Below are positions 24,189 through 41,673 of a stretch of 64,000 nucleotides of DNA, one piece after another. A model generated the notes under the pieces. It saw nothing but the letters and a program-made list of their open reading frames with translations. It made no database searches and was not told where the DNA came from. The DNA comes from Mariannaea sp. PMI_226 (taxonomy: Eukaryota; Ascomycota; Sordariomycetes; Hypocreales; Nectriaceae). A program made the position numbers and the translations under genes. Location: the NCBI GenBank assembly GCA_024336345.1, contig JANFOG010000006.1:1426001-1490000 (forward strand), written 5' to 3'. Every line of letters begins with the position of its first letter. The stretch's first letter is position 1.

Positions 24189-24932
24189 CTATTTTCCATC
24201 CTTCTCGTCCTCTTCATCATCGTCATCATCGTAGTACTCCATATCCTCGTCGCTGTCACTGCCACCAAAATCTTCCTCCTCATCGGTCATATTCCAGAAA
24301 TCGGCATCGTCCTCAATAGGCTTCTGCGGCACAGGAGTGAGATCGGCTGTGGTAGGCATAGTTACGCCTTGCGGAATGTCCTTCTGAGACTTTTCAACGG
24401 TGGCTTTGGCCATCTTATCATAGTCTGCCCGGTGATCGCGGTAGAGAACACTGGCATCTACGTTCGCGGGTGAGTTGATCTCAGGGTCGTCGAGGAGAAG
24501 GAGAACGGAGCGTAAGACGGACTCGACACCGTGGAGGACGTTCCAGCGCTCATTAGCCAGTTCTCCAGAGGCCTCATCTTCGCCAGGCTTGTGGAGAATG
24601 GAAATGCAGAGATTCCCGTCGGTGTAGACGTTGGGGTGGTAGATGTTCTTGGTCAGAAATCGGAAAGTGGGCGGCTGATATGGATACTCGGCAGAGAAGC
24701 GCATTTCGGCCTTGAGATAGGCGCCATGCCAAACACTGTCGGGGTTAACGACCCAGAGGCCAAGCTTCCATCGGAAGAGGTTGGTGTCATCGGTCTAGTG
24801 AGATGTTCAGTCACGTCTGTCAGAGAGGAGGGTGAGGGGGGAGGGGAGTGGACGGGACGGACGTACCTCGATGTGCACCCATTTCTCCTTTTGGAGGGGG
24901 TGCAGTTCCTGCATCAAGCGCTTCTGGGCCAT
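24189..24932 (-). CDS. cdc34: Ubiquitin-conjugating enzyme E2, Cdc34/UBE2R type
   Basis: Exons 24932-24867 and 24794-24189 give 223 residues. The UBC fold is clear: YPYQPPTFRF, then HPNVYTDGNLC with the catalytic Cys at about residue 85. Directly after it comes the acidic insertion HKPGEDEASGELANERW, a hallmark of Cdc34-class E2s. The C-terminal tail ends in a dense Asp/Glu run (SDSDEDMEYYDDDDDEED), which in Cdc34 binds the basic canyon of cullin. With SCF ligases this enzyme builds Lys48 chains on cell-cycle regulators such as CDK inhibitors. UBC7/UBE2G enzymes share the insertion but lack the long acidic tail, so Cdc34 is preferred. Confidence 0.9.
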
Positions 24933-26925
24933 GGTGAATATATGTGAGAGTGTTGGTCCGAGGCAAGAGGTAGTCGATTAAAACAGGAAAAGAAAAGAAA
25001 AGAAAAAAAAGGAGTAGGAAGACTGATTTAAGTCGGAAGTGCAGAGAGTCGCAAGAGAGATGTATGTCGACGAAAGGAAAAGCGAGCGAGCCCAATGCCA
25101 ACGCAGAAAGGAAACCGGTCAGGTTTAGGTCAGGCCAGCGGTAAAAGGCGGGCAAGGTGGTCCAACGAGAGCGGCGGGAGGGCGGAGGTGGAAAAAAAGA
25201 GCGAGCAATGACGTTCGTTGGTCAGTCTGTCGGTGGGCGCGATTGGATCCAAGTTGAGTCAGGCCACGATAACCAGGGAGGGCGAGAAAACGGCTGGAAG
25301 GAAGAGCAAGACAAGAGACAGTTGAGCAAAAAAGAACAAGAAGAACGTGGAAAACGATCGCAGAAAAGGACAGGGGGAGAGAAAAAAGAAGAGGAGAAAA
25401 GGGATTCTGTTGCGTCCGGGGTAAGTAGTGAAAGGGGGGAGAAGTTATATACTAGAGTGAGTCTATGATTGGGAAAAAGCAGAAAAGTTGTCAAGGGCGA
25501 AGATTTTCCTTTTTGTCAGGTCCAGCACGGCTTTGTCATTGCTTTGCCTGAGATGGAAGGGGCCAGTAGGTAACTTAGCAGGAAGGCATAAGTCATTCGG
25601 ACAGGCCGTCCTTGCCGCCGCCGCCGCCTGTTGGTGAAGTCTCTAGATGGTGTAGTACAGTCGGTACAACTTCACTGTACTTAGTATACTTTAATCTGTA
25701 CTATACCTGAAGGTACGTGGTTGCACAGAGTAAGGGTACCCGTACTCTGAATTCCTGGGTACCTGATCCTGGGTACTGTGCCTTTTGTCAGGGACTGCTT
25801 ACCTTAATTGATCTGCCTAAGAAGTACGGAGTACGTACTGCCTAAAGTACATAGGTACTGTACCTACCTTACCCAGCAAGTTGCTGCGCATACATAGTAT
25901 CAAGTCGCCCGCCCCTCTGAGGCTGACTTGACTGACTGACCTCCACCTCCTCCTGCCTGTCTCCCCCTCCCCTCACTGGCATCACGGGGCAAATTTAGGG
26001 ACGCACTACCAGTCTCAAGTACCTACCTACGTAATTACGCAGTATCTGCCGACCATTTCGGACGAAACAGAGTTGGGCTCAGGTCTCTCATCAGCTGTAC
26101 CTCAGTACATCAACTTCAAAGTCATTCACCAATCCAGCGGTCGCGGTCCACCACTACATACGGCAGGTCCCTAGGTTGCCTGCAATACATGTACGAGCAG
26201 AATCACAATCATCCCCCTTCTCCAAACCGCGTGACTTCTTACCACAACCTGACGTTTGGATGACTGAAACTCATTCTAAGCCTTATCAAACCATCTGCAA
26301 TTGGGAACAGTTTCGGAAACCTGCTTCCATGACATGTCCCGTGCCCGGCCTGGAACATGGATACCTGCAGTAATTACATGCCTCCCCTGCTCCCCCTGCG
26401 CCCCACCAGCTTTAGTACTTGAGTACCTATCACAGTACCTCACTGTCTTGTGCCTTTTATTAGTTACCGCCCGAACTACCAACCAACTCCGTCGCCACAT
26501 CAAAAACCCTGGAACTAATACTGAGCCGGGAGAATGGCTGCATTGTTCCTAGTTTGGCATGCCAAGAGAACCCCCTCTCCTATCTTTTTCGGAGTCTATT
26601 CCTCAAAACCTTCCAAGGTCCCTCTGCTGTTGGCTCGAGGCAAGACTGACGAACCCAGAGATTGTAGATCTACAGATATAAACACACACACACACACACA
26701 CACACATAAACACATAAGCAAGAAGAAAGAGAGATGCGATTATCTGCTATAAAATCAAACCAACTCCCGTCCAGGGTATCTGTCAGGCTATACGTTAAAG
26801 CAGGCGCAAGCTAGCTCCAGTCTATTCACCGACATACATGGGTACATTGCCCGACAAAACTGATAAAGAGTTGTCGTGTTGAGGGCCATGTCCCTCAGAC
26901 TATTCGCCAAACACTAGACAACACT
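24933..26925. other. Intergenic: cdc34-type promoter, GTAC-rich island and CA microsatellite
   Basis: No exon is supported in this 2-kb stretch. The cdc34-type leader (about 24960-25480) is pyrimidine-rich on the transcribed strand. The segment 25650-25870 is unusually rich in GTAC/GGTACC/AGGTACT words. A (CA)n repeat of about 12 units lies at 26682-26706. The right end carries the 3' flank of the Gcn2 gene. Confidence 0.45.
26682..26706. repeat. (CA)n microsatellite
   Basis: Uninterrupted alternating AC for about 25 bases between the Gcn2 3' end and the cdc34-type gene. Confidence 0.9.
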
Positions 26926-32044
<5,119 letters not shown>

Positions 32045-32735
32045 AGCTGCGCGAGTCTGAGGTAAGTGTCACAGCCTAAGTAGGCCGTGACGCTTTACAG
32101 GGAAGAAGCCATTGTTGGCAATGATATTTAATTCTTGGTAATGGTGTTTTTTTAAGGTATGTAGGTGTCGTAGGAGTGGAGGAAAAGAATCAGCTTGTGA
32201 CGTCGTGAAGGGGTGGCGGGGTAGATTGTCGAGTATCGCCTCTGTTGGCAGGGAGCCTAGGTCAAGATCTGACTGGCGCAAGAGGCGGTGTCAGCACCTG
32301 TTGGAGCATGTAGAGGCTGCATGTCTTAGCGGCTCTAGCGGGGTTCATAGGGCGGCTATCAGGGGTTCGTGGCAGTTCATTAGGGCCATTCCAGCGGTAA
32401 TGGATGCTGATCTGTCTATCCGAGCCGCCTAATCCATCATGGCGCTGAGGCGCTGATACCCTTCTAGCGTGGTCACCCCTGCACAGGTACCCAACGAGAC
32501 GCCAGCCTGGATGAACCCAGGTAAACCTCTTTGCCGTGGCCCACTATTTACTCTCTAAGGCTGATGAAAGTAAACAAGGAACTTCCAACAATCCTCCACT
32601 TGCCAGCACATCTTCAACTTTCCCTCCGAATTGCCAGCTCAATGTTGCTGGTTTTTCGTCAGTGACCTTGGATGGAGATCCTCTAATTTCTACTTCACAG
32701 ACCGGCAATTGTGCGCGCGCTACGCTTGATTCGAA
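32045..32735. promoter_or_regulatory. Divergent promoter between GCN2 and the Cut12-like gene
   Basis: Both flanking genes start away from this 691-bp stretch, so it should contain both promoters and leaders. No exon or clear conserved regulatory word was recognised. Confidence 0.5.
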
Positions 32736-34830
32736 ATGCTGGGATGGATGTTGCGACGCGGGGAGGACGCGCCAGACGCGGATGGTGATGCAGGTAAGCA
32801 TCATGATGTTGTTCATGTTTTGCTTTGTTTAGGTTGTCGCATAAATACCAAGACTAATAATGTTGGAAACAGACACCACCCAAATTGATCAACCCGACAC
32901 TCCTGCCCCCGTCTTCGCCGCGCGAGCATTCAAGAGTGCTTTGTTTGGAACCCCCGCGCGAACCACACAAATGCCCGAGTCCGGGATGAGGTCGACAACA
33001 GATAGATCCCTTGCAAACGGAGACCAGGACTCGAAGACACCTCAGAAACCACAGGGCATCCTGTTAACTCCAGGCACGGGAACGTCTCGCAGAAAGCGTG
33101 TCTCGTTTGGTCAAGATGTTGGAAAGAAAACAGGCGGCTCCTTGGCTTCCAGGGCGACTGAAGCCCAGCCCCGTCAACGCAGTCACCTAAGCAGTGCTTT
33201 GGATAGGTTTTCACAGGACAGAAAAAAGGCCTTAGTCACCAAAGTCACTGCTCAACAAGAGAAGGACGAATCCTCCGATGACGAGTGGGAAGAGGATAAC
33301 GGTGAAGATAACTGCCAAGATGTTACTGTCGATCTCAACGAGCCGCACTCGCAATCTGGAAGATACTGGAAGGAAGAATTCCAGAAATACCATGAGGACG
33401 CCAAGGCAGAAATGGAGAAATTGCTGAAGTATAAGCAACTGGCAAAGTCTTACGCCAAGCAGAAAGACGCCGAGGCCACTCAACTTGCCGAGATGCTCAA
33501 GGAAGAGCAGCAGAAGGTTATCGCGATGGAAAAACAAATTGTCGAGGGTGCCTCCAAAATGGTGTCAAAGCAAGACGATGGTGTCAGTGAGGCTTCTCCC
33601 GATCTACTATCAACCCTCACTACACAAACTGCATTGGCTGTTCAGTATCGAACGCGAGTCCAGGAGCTGGAGGCACAACTTGAAGAAATACTCCGAGACA
33701 GGGAGAGCGATAGCGATGCCAAGGGCAGACGACGACGGCTGGCGACATCACCCCGAACACAAAGGACTCTATTAGAGACTCAACGAGAATTGCGAAGAGC
33801 TCGCAGCCAAGTGAAGGAATTAGGCGAGCTCCGAGATCAGGTTTCCACACTCAAGTCACAACTACGGTCTGCAGAAAGGCGAGCGGCGAAAGCGGAGGCT
33901 CAGACGAGTTTGGAAGATGATGCTCCTCCTGAGAGCAGCCGAGCACAAGAACTGCGGTCTCAGCTTCGTGATGTGAAGGAAGAGGCTAGGAAGAAGGATG
34001 ATGAACTCCGACAGCTGAAACAAGAATTTGATGCATATAGGGAGGAGACCAAGGCACGTGAGGAGGATACTAGGGGTGTGCTGGAACGCGCCCATAACAA
34101 GATTTCAGAGCTGAAGAAGGAGGTCAGGACACTGAAAGCCTCTTCTGTAGAATCAGGAGCACGACCTAAGAGTTGGCACCCTCAATTTGAGGTGGACCTT
34201 CTAGCTGAAGATGGCACCACCAAGACAGATTGGAAGCCCTCTGCAACTGGATTTGCACGAAGGAGCTTCGATCTTGCAGATCTTGATGAGTCTGTCGACC
34301 TAATGGTATCAGCCAACAATGGTCGAGCTTTGCCGGAGAAGCTGGAAAGCATGCCACTGAAGATCACACAGTCAGATGTTGGCGCCAGATCAACCTCCAC
34401 CGCCCTTGGTGACCGACCAGATCTTGGCCGACCTAGATGGCAGCCATTCGTTCCTCGATCACCTCGAAACAGGGATTATCTCGGTGAAGAGATTGCCAAT
34501 GCAATCCAGAATGGTGGTCAGAACGCAACAGCCATGAAGACCAAAAACATGGAGGCACCTGATCTGCCCACACTTGCAAAAACCATTGCCCACACGACTC
34601 GCCGCAGATCAGCAGAGAAGCCAGACGCCAGGGTTGATCTCATACAGGATCGGTTTGCCCCTGTTGGAGGGCCAGATGCGAATGCCAGTGCCTTCTTAAC
34701 TAACAACTCTAAGAGCACACTCCCGCCCGAAAGGCGAGCGGCTGCGATCGCGCGTATTGAACAGAGAATGGCTGAGAAGAAGCGGGCTCAAAGACAAAGG
34801 GGTCATGACAAGGAGAACGTGCGGCCATGA
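32736..34830 (+). CDS. Spindle pole body-associated coiled-coil protein, Cut12-like
   Basis: Exon 1 (32736-32793) encodes MLGWMLRRGEDAPDADGDA; a 79-nt intron with a GACTAAT branch precedes exon 2 (32873-34830), for 671 residues. The extreme N terminus, followed by FAARAFKSALFGTPA, resembles the fungal Cut12 domain. Long coiled coils occupy roughly residues 170-450 (for example YWKEEFQKYHEDAKAEMEKL). A Ser/Pro-rich segment and a basic Lys/Arg/Gln-rich C terminus follow. Cut12 in fission yeast sits at the spindle pole body and promotes Polo kinase activation at mitotic entry. Cellular role is inferred from the N-terminal domain and coiled-coil layout; the assignment is moderately strong. Confidence 0.75.
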
Positions 34831-35140
34831 GAGCCCGTGCGACAGGATTGAGGGAGGCGGGTGTTCGCACACGGCGCAAGGTGTTATTGGGAAAGCAAGA
34901 AGGGCTATCATCTTTTTTTTATTCTATTCTTTCCAAGAATTGCAGATTGGATTGTTAGGAATTGGGCGATGGTGTTAAGCCTTGTTATATGCTAGTTTCG
35001 TCCAGTGGATATGGGCCTTAATGAGGCCTTACAGTACTTATCTTTCACATATGGGCCCTGCGCTTATCGTCTTTTCCCTCAAAAGTCTGTGACCCCAAAG
35101 TCTTTAAACATTTGTACCTCATGGGCCGCGTCCCTTCTCA
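34831..35140. other. Intergenic between Cut12-like and UreF genes
   Basis: This 310-bp stretch is the 3' flank of the Cut12-like gene and the promoter of ureF. Nothing else is seen. Confidence 0.4.
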
Positions 35141-36072
35141 ATGGCGTCTCAACAGCAAGACTCGGCATCAATAAATGAAATTGAAGATGAGATAGTAGAA
35201 CTGGAACGGCGGCTGCAGGATGCGAGGCAGCGTCTGGAAACGGCGCAACCCAAGCCGGCGTCGTTGCCATCTCCAGGCTGTAAGTTTCCCTTCTCACACC
35301 AAAACAAGTCATGATACACGGTTATTGGGGTCTTTCTATGAAATCTAATCACGAACCAGTTCACCTCGCTCCCTCGACTCACTTCCTGTTGCTTCTTTCC
35401 GACTCAGCGCTGCCGCTCGGCTCTTTCGCCTTTAGCAGCGGCCTCGAGTCGTATCTTGCACACAGCCAGCGCGCCGCCACTTTTGCCTCGTTCCTTCCAG
35501 CCTCCTTGTCTTCCTTTGCAGGCACCACGTTGCCATTTGTGCTTGCTGCGCATCGTGATCCGGATGCTTTGGCAGCTCTCGACGACCAGCTGGACGCCGC
35601 CATCATCTGCACGGTCGGTCGCCGAGCGAGCGTCGCCCAGGGGCGAGCGCTTCTGGGCATCTGGGAGCGCTCATTCCGTGCCAGCCAGCCTGGAGTGGAC
35701 GAGCGTGTCCTGCGGGAGTATTCGTCTTTGCTAAGAGCGGAGCAAAAGAACGACATCCCGCTCGTCTCAGCACACCTAGCCCCGCTGTTTGGAGCAATCT
35801 GCGCCATCGTTGGGCTGGGGCTACGACAGACAGCGTACGTCTTCATGCTGAGTCACGTCAAGGCCTTGATCTCAGCAGCGGTGAGGGCAAGTGTTTTTGG
35901 CCCTTACCAGGCGCAAAAAGTTTTAGCTGGTCAGAATGTACAAAGAATGATTGATGATATGATTGACCGGGAGTGGCATACACCCGTGGAAGAGGCTGGG
36001 CAGACTGTCCCTGTCATGGACTTGTGGATAGGACGACATGAGACGTTGTACTCAAGAATCTTCAACAGCTGA
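35141..36072 (+). CDS. ureF: Urease accessory protein UreF
   Basis: Exons 35141-35279 and 35360-36072 yield 283 residues. The second exon is a full UreF domain: FLLLLSDSALPLGSFAFSSG at its start, helical bundle, and the C-terminal block RMIDDMIDREWHTPVEEAG. UreF, with UreD and the GTPase UreG, delivers nickel to apo-urease. Exon 1 adds a 46-residue acidic/basic heptad segment (ELERRLQDARQRLETAQ) likely to form a short coiled coil, not present in bacterial UreF. The upstream ATG at 35121 is in another frame and stops quickly, so 35141 is used. No other urease gene is nearby, as usual in fungi. Confidence 0.9.
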
Positions 36073-36177
36073 TCAAAAGCTGTTTTCGTGTATGGTATCA
36101 CTAATGTACAATATAATAATTATCTATCAGATTCATTGGGAACCAAGCAGAAAAATTCAGGAACGCCCATCCACTCC

Positions 36178-37432
36178 TTATTCATCATCAGAATCGCTGT
36201 CATATGCAACCAAGGGCCCTGCAGACGCCGCCTTGGGCGCTGCTGCCACTGCAACCCGGGCTTTGCTCAGAGCGGCAAGCGTGTTGCCCGAGAAGATGCC
36301 ACCAGTCTCCTGTGGCGGCTCCTCCTTCTGTGTTGACGCCTCGCCATTTTCAATCATCAGGTGTTCCTGATACTCGACCTCGTAGCCATCTCGCCCAACC
36401 GGATTCACGGCGTTGGGGCCGCGAGCAAAGTGAACTTCGTCTGGGGCCTCGTATCCTTCCAGGCCATAACTGCTTTCAATCTTCCTTCTCTTTCGAGCCT
36501 CGGGATCTTTGCCCTCGATCTCGGCTATGAAGGCTGCTGGCAGAGCTCTTCGGATAGCCTCCGCAGCTTGCTCTTCAATTCCCCGAGCTTCTCGTGCCTT
36601 CGCTAATGGGTTCGGGTCGGCGGTAGCCCATCTGAGGTTGAGGATTTCATCATGGTCGAGCGATTGATGAGCCATTGCTTCCTTGGCAAATTGCGCATTC
36701 GCTTCGTTCGTATAGGTTATAAATCCCACGCCACGGCTATTGAGCACACGAACTAGAGCATTGGGGTTAGCATTTTGTCTGAAAAAAAAAATTCATTGAT
36801 CTGATTCTCAACTTACTGCGCTCGATCTGTCCCCATTCCGCAAAATGTCGTGCAACCACCTCCTCGATGTCGTCGCTAACGTGTATCCTTCCTACATAAA
36901 TAGTCCTGTTCTGCCTTAGAAAGCTTCCCACGCCACCCATGTCATCTCGATAGTCGGAGAACTTGTCGCGTCCGAAACAGTCCACATTCGGGTTGAAGAT
37001 ATCGAAAGTGCTTGGCAAACGATGTAGATATGAGCAGTCAGGGCCCTTGGGGCAGCAACCGCGGGCAAACATAAGACAGAAGTAACTTCCAGAGAGCGAA
37101 TCTGCTTTTGTGTATCCGGCATCTGTGGCAATATTGCAACGGCTTTTGGCGTGGGTTTGGGATAAATATCCATCCTCTCGATCACCTCCAGCCCATTTGT
37201 TGTACCAAATATTGTATGTCACACCTGTTTGCGGAGGAGGATCTGATGAGAAAAAATCTTGTTCGACCTGGACTCGTGCGGGCTTTCTCTTCTTCCGAAT
37301 GATCTTTCTGACGACTTTCTTTCCGGTTGGCGCTGCGACCTGGTTGTTCTGGTTTGTTGTCGCGAGTGCCATCTCCTGCTCTTCTTGCTGGGCGACCGGC
37401 GCCTCTCCTACTTGTTCTAACGTGTCTGCCAT
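36178..37432 (-). CDS. CWC2: Pre-mRNA-splicing factor Cwc2
   Basis: Exons 37432-36817 and 36752-36178 give 396 residues. The order is a basic N terminus (VVRKIIRKKRKPARV), the Torus/CCCH zinc finger (CLMFARGCCPKGPDCSYLH), an RRM (NRTIYVGRIHV ... GVGFITYTNEANAQFA), and a charged C-terminal tail ending YDSDSDDE. The intron contains a nearer AG after a T-rich tract, but only the later TAG keeps the frame (QIERI/RVLNSRG). Cwc2 belongs to the Prp19/NineTeen complex and contacts U6 snRNA at the spliceosome's catalytic centre. It is divergent from the Drg1-type GTPase gene (392 bp). Identification is strong. Confidence 0.93.
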
Positions 37433-37824
37433 GCTGTGTTCGTGATGGTGCGTGATGCCGCCGTAATTGCAATCGGGTTGAGGTGGCGACGCGATGAGAT
37501 TGCTTTGAAAGCTTGGGAAGGATGAATGCTACTGTACCTACCTACCTAGTATATGCAAGGCTGTAAAAGTTTCTGGGGCGGCGTGGAAAGGCTGACTAAA
37601 GCGGAAGGCGGTGAGTCAGCCACAATCGACTTGTGAAGGCGGCGCGAGCGATTCTGCCCTTCTGCCGCACTTGGTGAGGTCCTCATCCAACTCGCCCCAC
37701 CTTCAACTCTTGGTCTTGGATATTGATCGTTAAAGCCCCTCCTGAGGCCCTTTTTACTTTTGCTGTTGGCTTCCTTACCGGTCTTTTGTCTGGAGTGCGA
37801 CGGGCACTTCCAACCGACGGCAAA
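37433..37824. promoter_or_regulatory. Divergent promoter between CWC2 and the Drg1/Rbg1 gene
   Basis: A compact 392-bp shared upstream region. It contains TACCTACCTAG at 37535-37546 and a TGAGTCA heptamer at 37612-37618, matching the Gcn4/CPC-1 binding core. Use of that site is speculative. Confidence 0.4.
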
Positions 37825-39529
37825 ATGGTGAACATTACAGACAAGATCAAGGAGTTGGTTGGCCCGATCTTGGCCATGGCGGGGCAGTTTTGCTGATATG
37901 GTGTCTCAGGATTGAGGATGAGATGAAGAGAACGCAAAGTGAGTGTCTTTTTTTTTTCAGTGTTTTTTCTTCCTTCTGGCTACCACGTAAAGCCAAATGA
38001 GTTTGAGAGCACTTGGCAAGATCTTGTATAAGTGGTCACGCTTCATAAGCCAAGGTATCTTTCAGCCATAGGAGGAGGACAAGCAAAGTGCGCTGTTCCT
38101 CATCTGGTGAAAGGATTGCTCATTAAAGCTTTATAGCTTTATGGCACTTGTCTAACCTATACCTGGGGAAAAATCTTTTGGGGCCGAGGTCCATACAAGA
38201 ACTCATAACGGGATTCATACTGACATCTTCTTAGAAAATAAGGCCACCGGTATGTTTGCATTGGCACGTTCTAGTACGGATGTGAAACGATTCTAACTCA
38301 GTTCAGAATATCATCTGGGTTTATTGAAAGGGTAAGCTAACTCATGATTTATCGCGCAACTCGTTTATATTCCTGAAACGAGCACTTACTGCGTTGGAAA
38401 CACAACTATCCTCCCCGACAACCCACGTTGTTACATACTAACTTATCTACTAGAAAACTAGCTCGACTACGAGCACAGCTGCTAGAACCTGGCCCAGGCT
38501 CTGGCGGCGGTCCTGGAGCAGGTTTCGATGTCAGCAAGAGCGGTGATGCACGAATCTCGCTCGTTGGTTTCCCCTCAGTAGGAAAGTCTACCTTCCTATC
38601 AAAAGTGACAAAGACAAGATCTGAGGTTGCGTCATATGCCTTCACAACTTTAACTGCAATTCCCGGTGTGCTCGAGTATGGCGGTGCGGAAATCCAATTG
38701 CTTGATCTTCCCGGTATCATTGAGGGCGCTGCCGAAGGAAAGGGACGAGGACGTCAAGTCATCTCAGCGGCCAAGACTAGTGACCTGATTCTCATGGTCC
38801 TGGACGCCACTAAGAGAGCAGAGCAGAGAGCTTTGCTGGAAGCTGAACTGGAAGCTGTCGGTATTCGACTGAACCGAGAACCTCCGTAAGTTGATGGAGC
38901 CTATTCATCCCGGAGTCACATCACAACGCTGACATTTTAATAGGAATATTTATCTAAAGGTCAAGAAAGCAGGCGGCATGAAGATCACGTTCCAGTCACC
39001 TCCCAAGAACCTGGATGAGAAGATGCTTTACAACATTCTTCGAGACTACAAGATTCTCAATTGCGAAGTTCTGGTCCGTGATGAATATGCCACCGTTGAC
39101 GACTTCATCGACGTCATCATGAAGGACCACCGCAAATACATCAAGTGCCTCTACGTTTACAACAAGATTGATAGCGTTTCTCTCGATTTCCTGGACAAGC
39201 TCGCCCGTGAGCCTCACACAGTTGTGATGAGCTGTGAGCTGGATCTTGGAATCCAGGATGTCGTCGACCGATGCTGGGAGGAACTGAAGCTGATCCGCAT
39301 CTACACGAAGCGCAAGGGCATTGAACCCGACTTCAGCGAGGCTTTGATCGTTCGAAGCAATAGCAGTATTGAGGATGTGTGCGACCGCATTCACCGAAAT
39401 TTGAAGGATACTTTCAAGTATGCGCTGGTCTGGGGCGCGAGTGCCAGACACATTCCTCAGAGAGTTGGTCTGGGACACATGGTATCAGATGAAGATGTTG
39501 TTTATATAGTCAGCGGCTGGAGAGCATGA
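37825..39529 (+). CDS. RBG1: Developmentally regulated GTP-binding protein Drg1/Rbg1
   Basis: Six exons (37825-37853, 37910-37938, 38235-38249, 38307-38331, 38454-38885, 38944-39529) encode 371 residues. The first four are tiny (29, 29, 15 and 25 nt) and together give [20 protein letters not shown] then [13 protein letters not shown], which is the conserved Drg1 N terminus; all phases match. The OBG-like G domain has GFPSVGKST (G1), the DLPGIIEG switch, NKID and a C-terminal TGS domain (residues about 290-371). DRG1-family GTPases, with a DFRP partner, bind translating ribosomes and help prevent stalling. The second intron is 296 nt. Identification is very strong. Confidence 0.95.
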
Positions 39530-39904
39530 TTTATCAGGACGTTATCCGCACAACCGTCAGTCACGAAAAGAAAAACTAGAGAAAAGATAGAGACCATTTC
39601 GGTGTCAAATGGATATATTTCGCGTACACCTCCTTCCATACAAGGAGCCAATAATCCGTTCATCGCATCATGTCATTTACAAGCCAACGGTTTTAATATC
39701 CTGCACACAACAATAAAAAGACAACAAACAGAAGAGGCATCCATTACCCTGAACGCCGAAAAAGTCCGCCAATTCCCCGTAAAACTTCCAGCAATGAAGT
39801 GAATACAACCCAAGGTGTAAAAAAACAGAAAAACAAGTGCACTGTAATGATTCAACAGATCCTGCTGTATCCGAAAGAGCAAGCAAGCATGTTCGAAGGT
39901 GCAC
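39530..39904. other. Convergent 3' flanks of Drg1 and Spo12 genes
   Basis: A 375-bp tail-to-tail region with no exon seen. Confidence 0.4.
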
Positions 39905-40433
39905 TTAGAGCTGGAAGACCTTGGTTTGGGGGGCGGGCGTCGTGCCTAGCGGGTTCTCGCTCTGGAGCTTCTTAGCGCTCGCTTGGGCGAAGAGCGACTT
40001 GGGCTTGACTCTGTGGGCGAGGAGGCAGACAGACGGTTAGTTGCATGTTTTCATATGAATGAAGGGATAGAGAGAGAGGCTCAATGAGAAAGGTAGACGA
40101 ACTTGTTGGCGTGCTTGTTGCGCAGAGCGTTGATCTTGGCGGTGCAAGGGCTCATGATGTTGTCAGAGGGAGAGATGTACTTGGTGGAGCTACCGAAAGA
40201 TAAATGTTAGCAAGATCAGACTCGCATTCACGACTGGCTACAAAACGGAGCCATCGCTGTAGGGTGAAGTGAGAAAGGAAAGGAAGACGAGGGACAACAT
40301 ACGCATCCTCTTGAGCCATCTTGGAGTGAAAGGCCTGGCGATGATATTCCATGCTCTTGACATCCTTGGCGGGAACGGAGTGCTCAGCCATGGCGGCGTT
40401 GGCGTCCTTGTCGGCGAGAACCTTGGTCGACAT
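39905..40433 (-). CDS. SPO12: Spo12-family mitotic exit regulator
   Basis: Three exons, 40433-40303, 40189-40103 and 40010-39905, give a 107-residue protein. Exon 2 encodes KYISPSDNIMSPCTAKINAL, the signature of the Spo12 family (PF05032), containing the Ser-Pro sites phosphorylated in yeast homologues. The rest is polar and lacks membrane or signal segments. In budding yeast Spo12 acts in the FEAR network, helping to release Cdc14 phosphatase from the nucleolus in anaphase. Intron donors are GTATGT and GTTCGT. A small gene of this kind is easily missed, but the signature and three consistent phases make it secure. Confidence 0.92.
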
Positions 40434-41673
40434 TGTGATCAGGGCGTATATGACTTTTTAGAGAACCGGTGGATGCAATGTTGCGTGAGCACAAAACACA
40501 GAACGGGTGTGGTATATCAAGACGAAAAACAACGTCTAATTGCTGGGTATGCGTATGCAACGAGAAAGCTTTGATTTGCGAATGGAGTGAACCAAGCAGA
40601 GCAGCGGTAAAAGCAAAAACTGGGCAAGAAACTTTTTTCCTGATGTGAAAGGGGAAAAAAAGGAAACTTGGAAAAGGCACGGGATATCAGAGCTTCTTTT
40701 TAAAATTCGCGAGAGTGCAATGTTGCGTGCAGTGGATAGTTGTGTATGCGCAGAGGTGGTGCACACAGGCTGGAGACGAGCATGCACAAAGGATATGGGC
40801 ATGGCATGCAAAAAAAGTAAACGGGCGACTGCAGTTGGCAGGGCAACAACTTGTGACGCCACCAAGGCCAGGGCAGGCAATTGGGGAATGCGGGGCGCGC
40901 CTCTTCAGAGCAGAAAGGCCCTGCTAATTAACTAGGTACCTATGCTATAGCTAGGTTTCCTTTTTTTTTCCCTCTCTTTGATATCTCCACTGTAGGTATA
41001 ATAACAATGAAGATATGACGGGCTCCAGATTTTATCCCTGACGTATTTGAAATGCCTTGGATCACTCCTCCCAAAACATTGACAGCTCATCATCGCCACA
41101 GCAATGGCATGGCACGTCCCGCGACGAACACTGCAGCATTGTTTGGGGTAATTACAAAGGTTGCATCGCTCCGAGACTGTGACTCACTTGATAGATGAGA
41201 CGAACCATGATGCTCCTCCAGCATGTTCAATATTACACTCGAATAATTATGCACTGGTTCTCCCAGGACGACGGTATTGATGTGCTATATACCATGGGTG
41301 ATTGTGGAGTATCATCCAATCAACCCAGGTCTCTGTTTGTACTGCAAAGTAGGTATTTCAATTTATTTCTTTCAGGCCTTGGTATTTCTACTCTACCTAC
41401 ATAACTACCCAACTATATTCCGTAGTTCCGCTTTGCTATCAATAAGATGTATATGTTGTTTTACACAAATTGAGCACCTCATGGGTCCTCGGGGGGATGA
41501 ACCACGTTGCAATTCTACTTCAGCTTTCTGTAGCAATCTCCACCATCTGGCAAGACAACGAACAGCTGGCCATGATTTGAGGCCGCGCAGGTTCTCATGG
41601 GGCCACAGGGCAGGATGCATCCAAGGCTCGCAGCCTTTTTATTGCTGGTTTCCGTAGAATTCACTGGCTCATT
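40434..41673. other. Intergenic between SPO12 and the acyl-CoA dehydrogenase gene
   Basis: Holds the SPO12 promoter (40434-40930) and, towards 41673, the acyl-CoA dehydrogenase 3' flank. I found no exon. A TACCTATG patch occurs near 40936. Confidence 0.4.

Noticed and set aside
36753..36816. Earlier AG (after a T-rich tract) as CWC2 intron acceptor
   Set aside because: That site leads to an in-frame stop; the later TAG restores RVLNSRGVGF.
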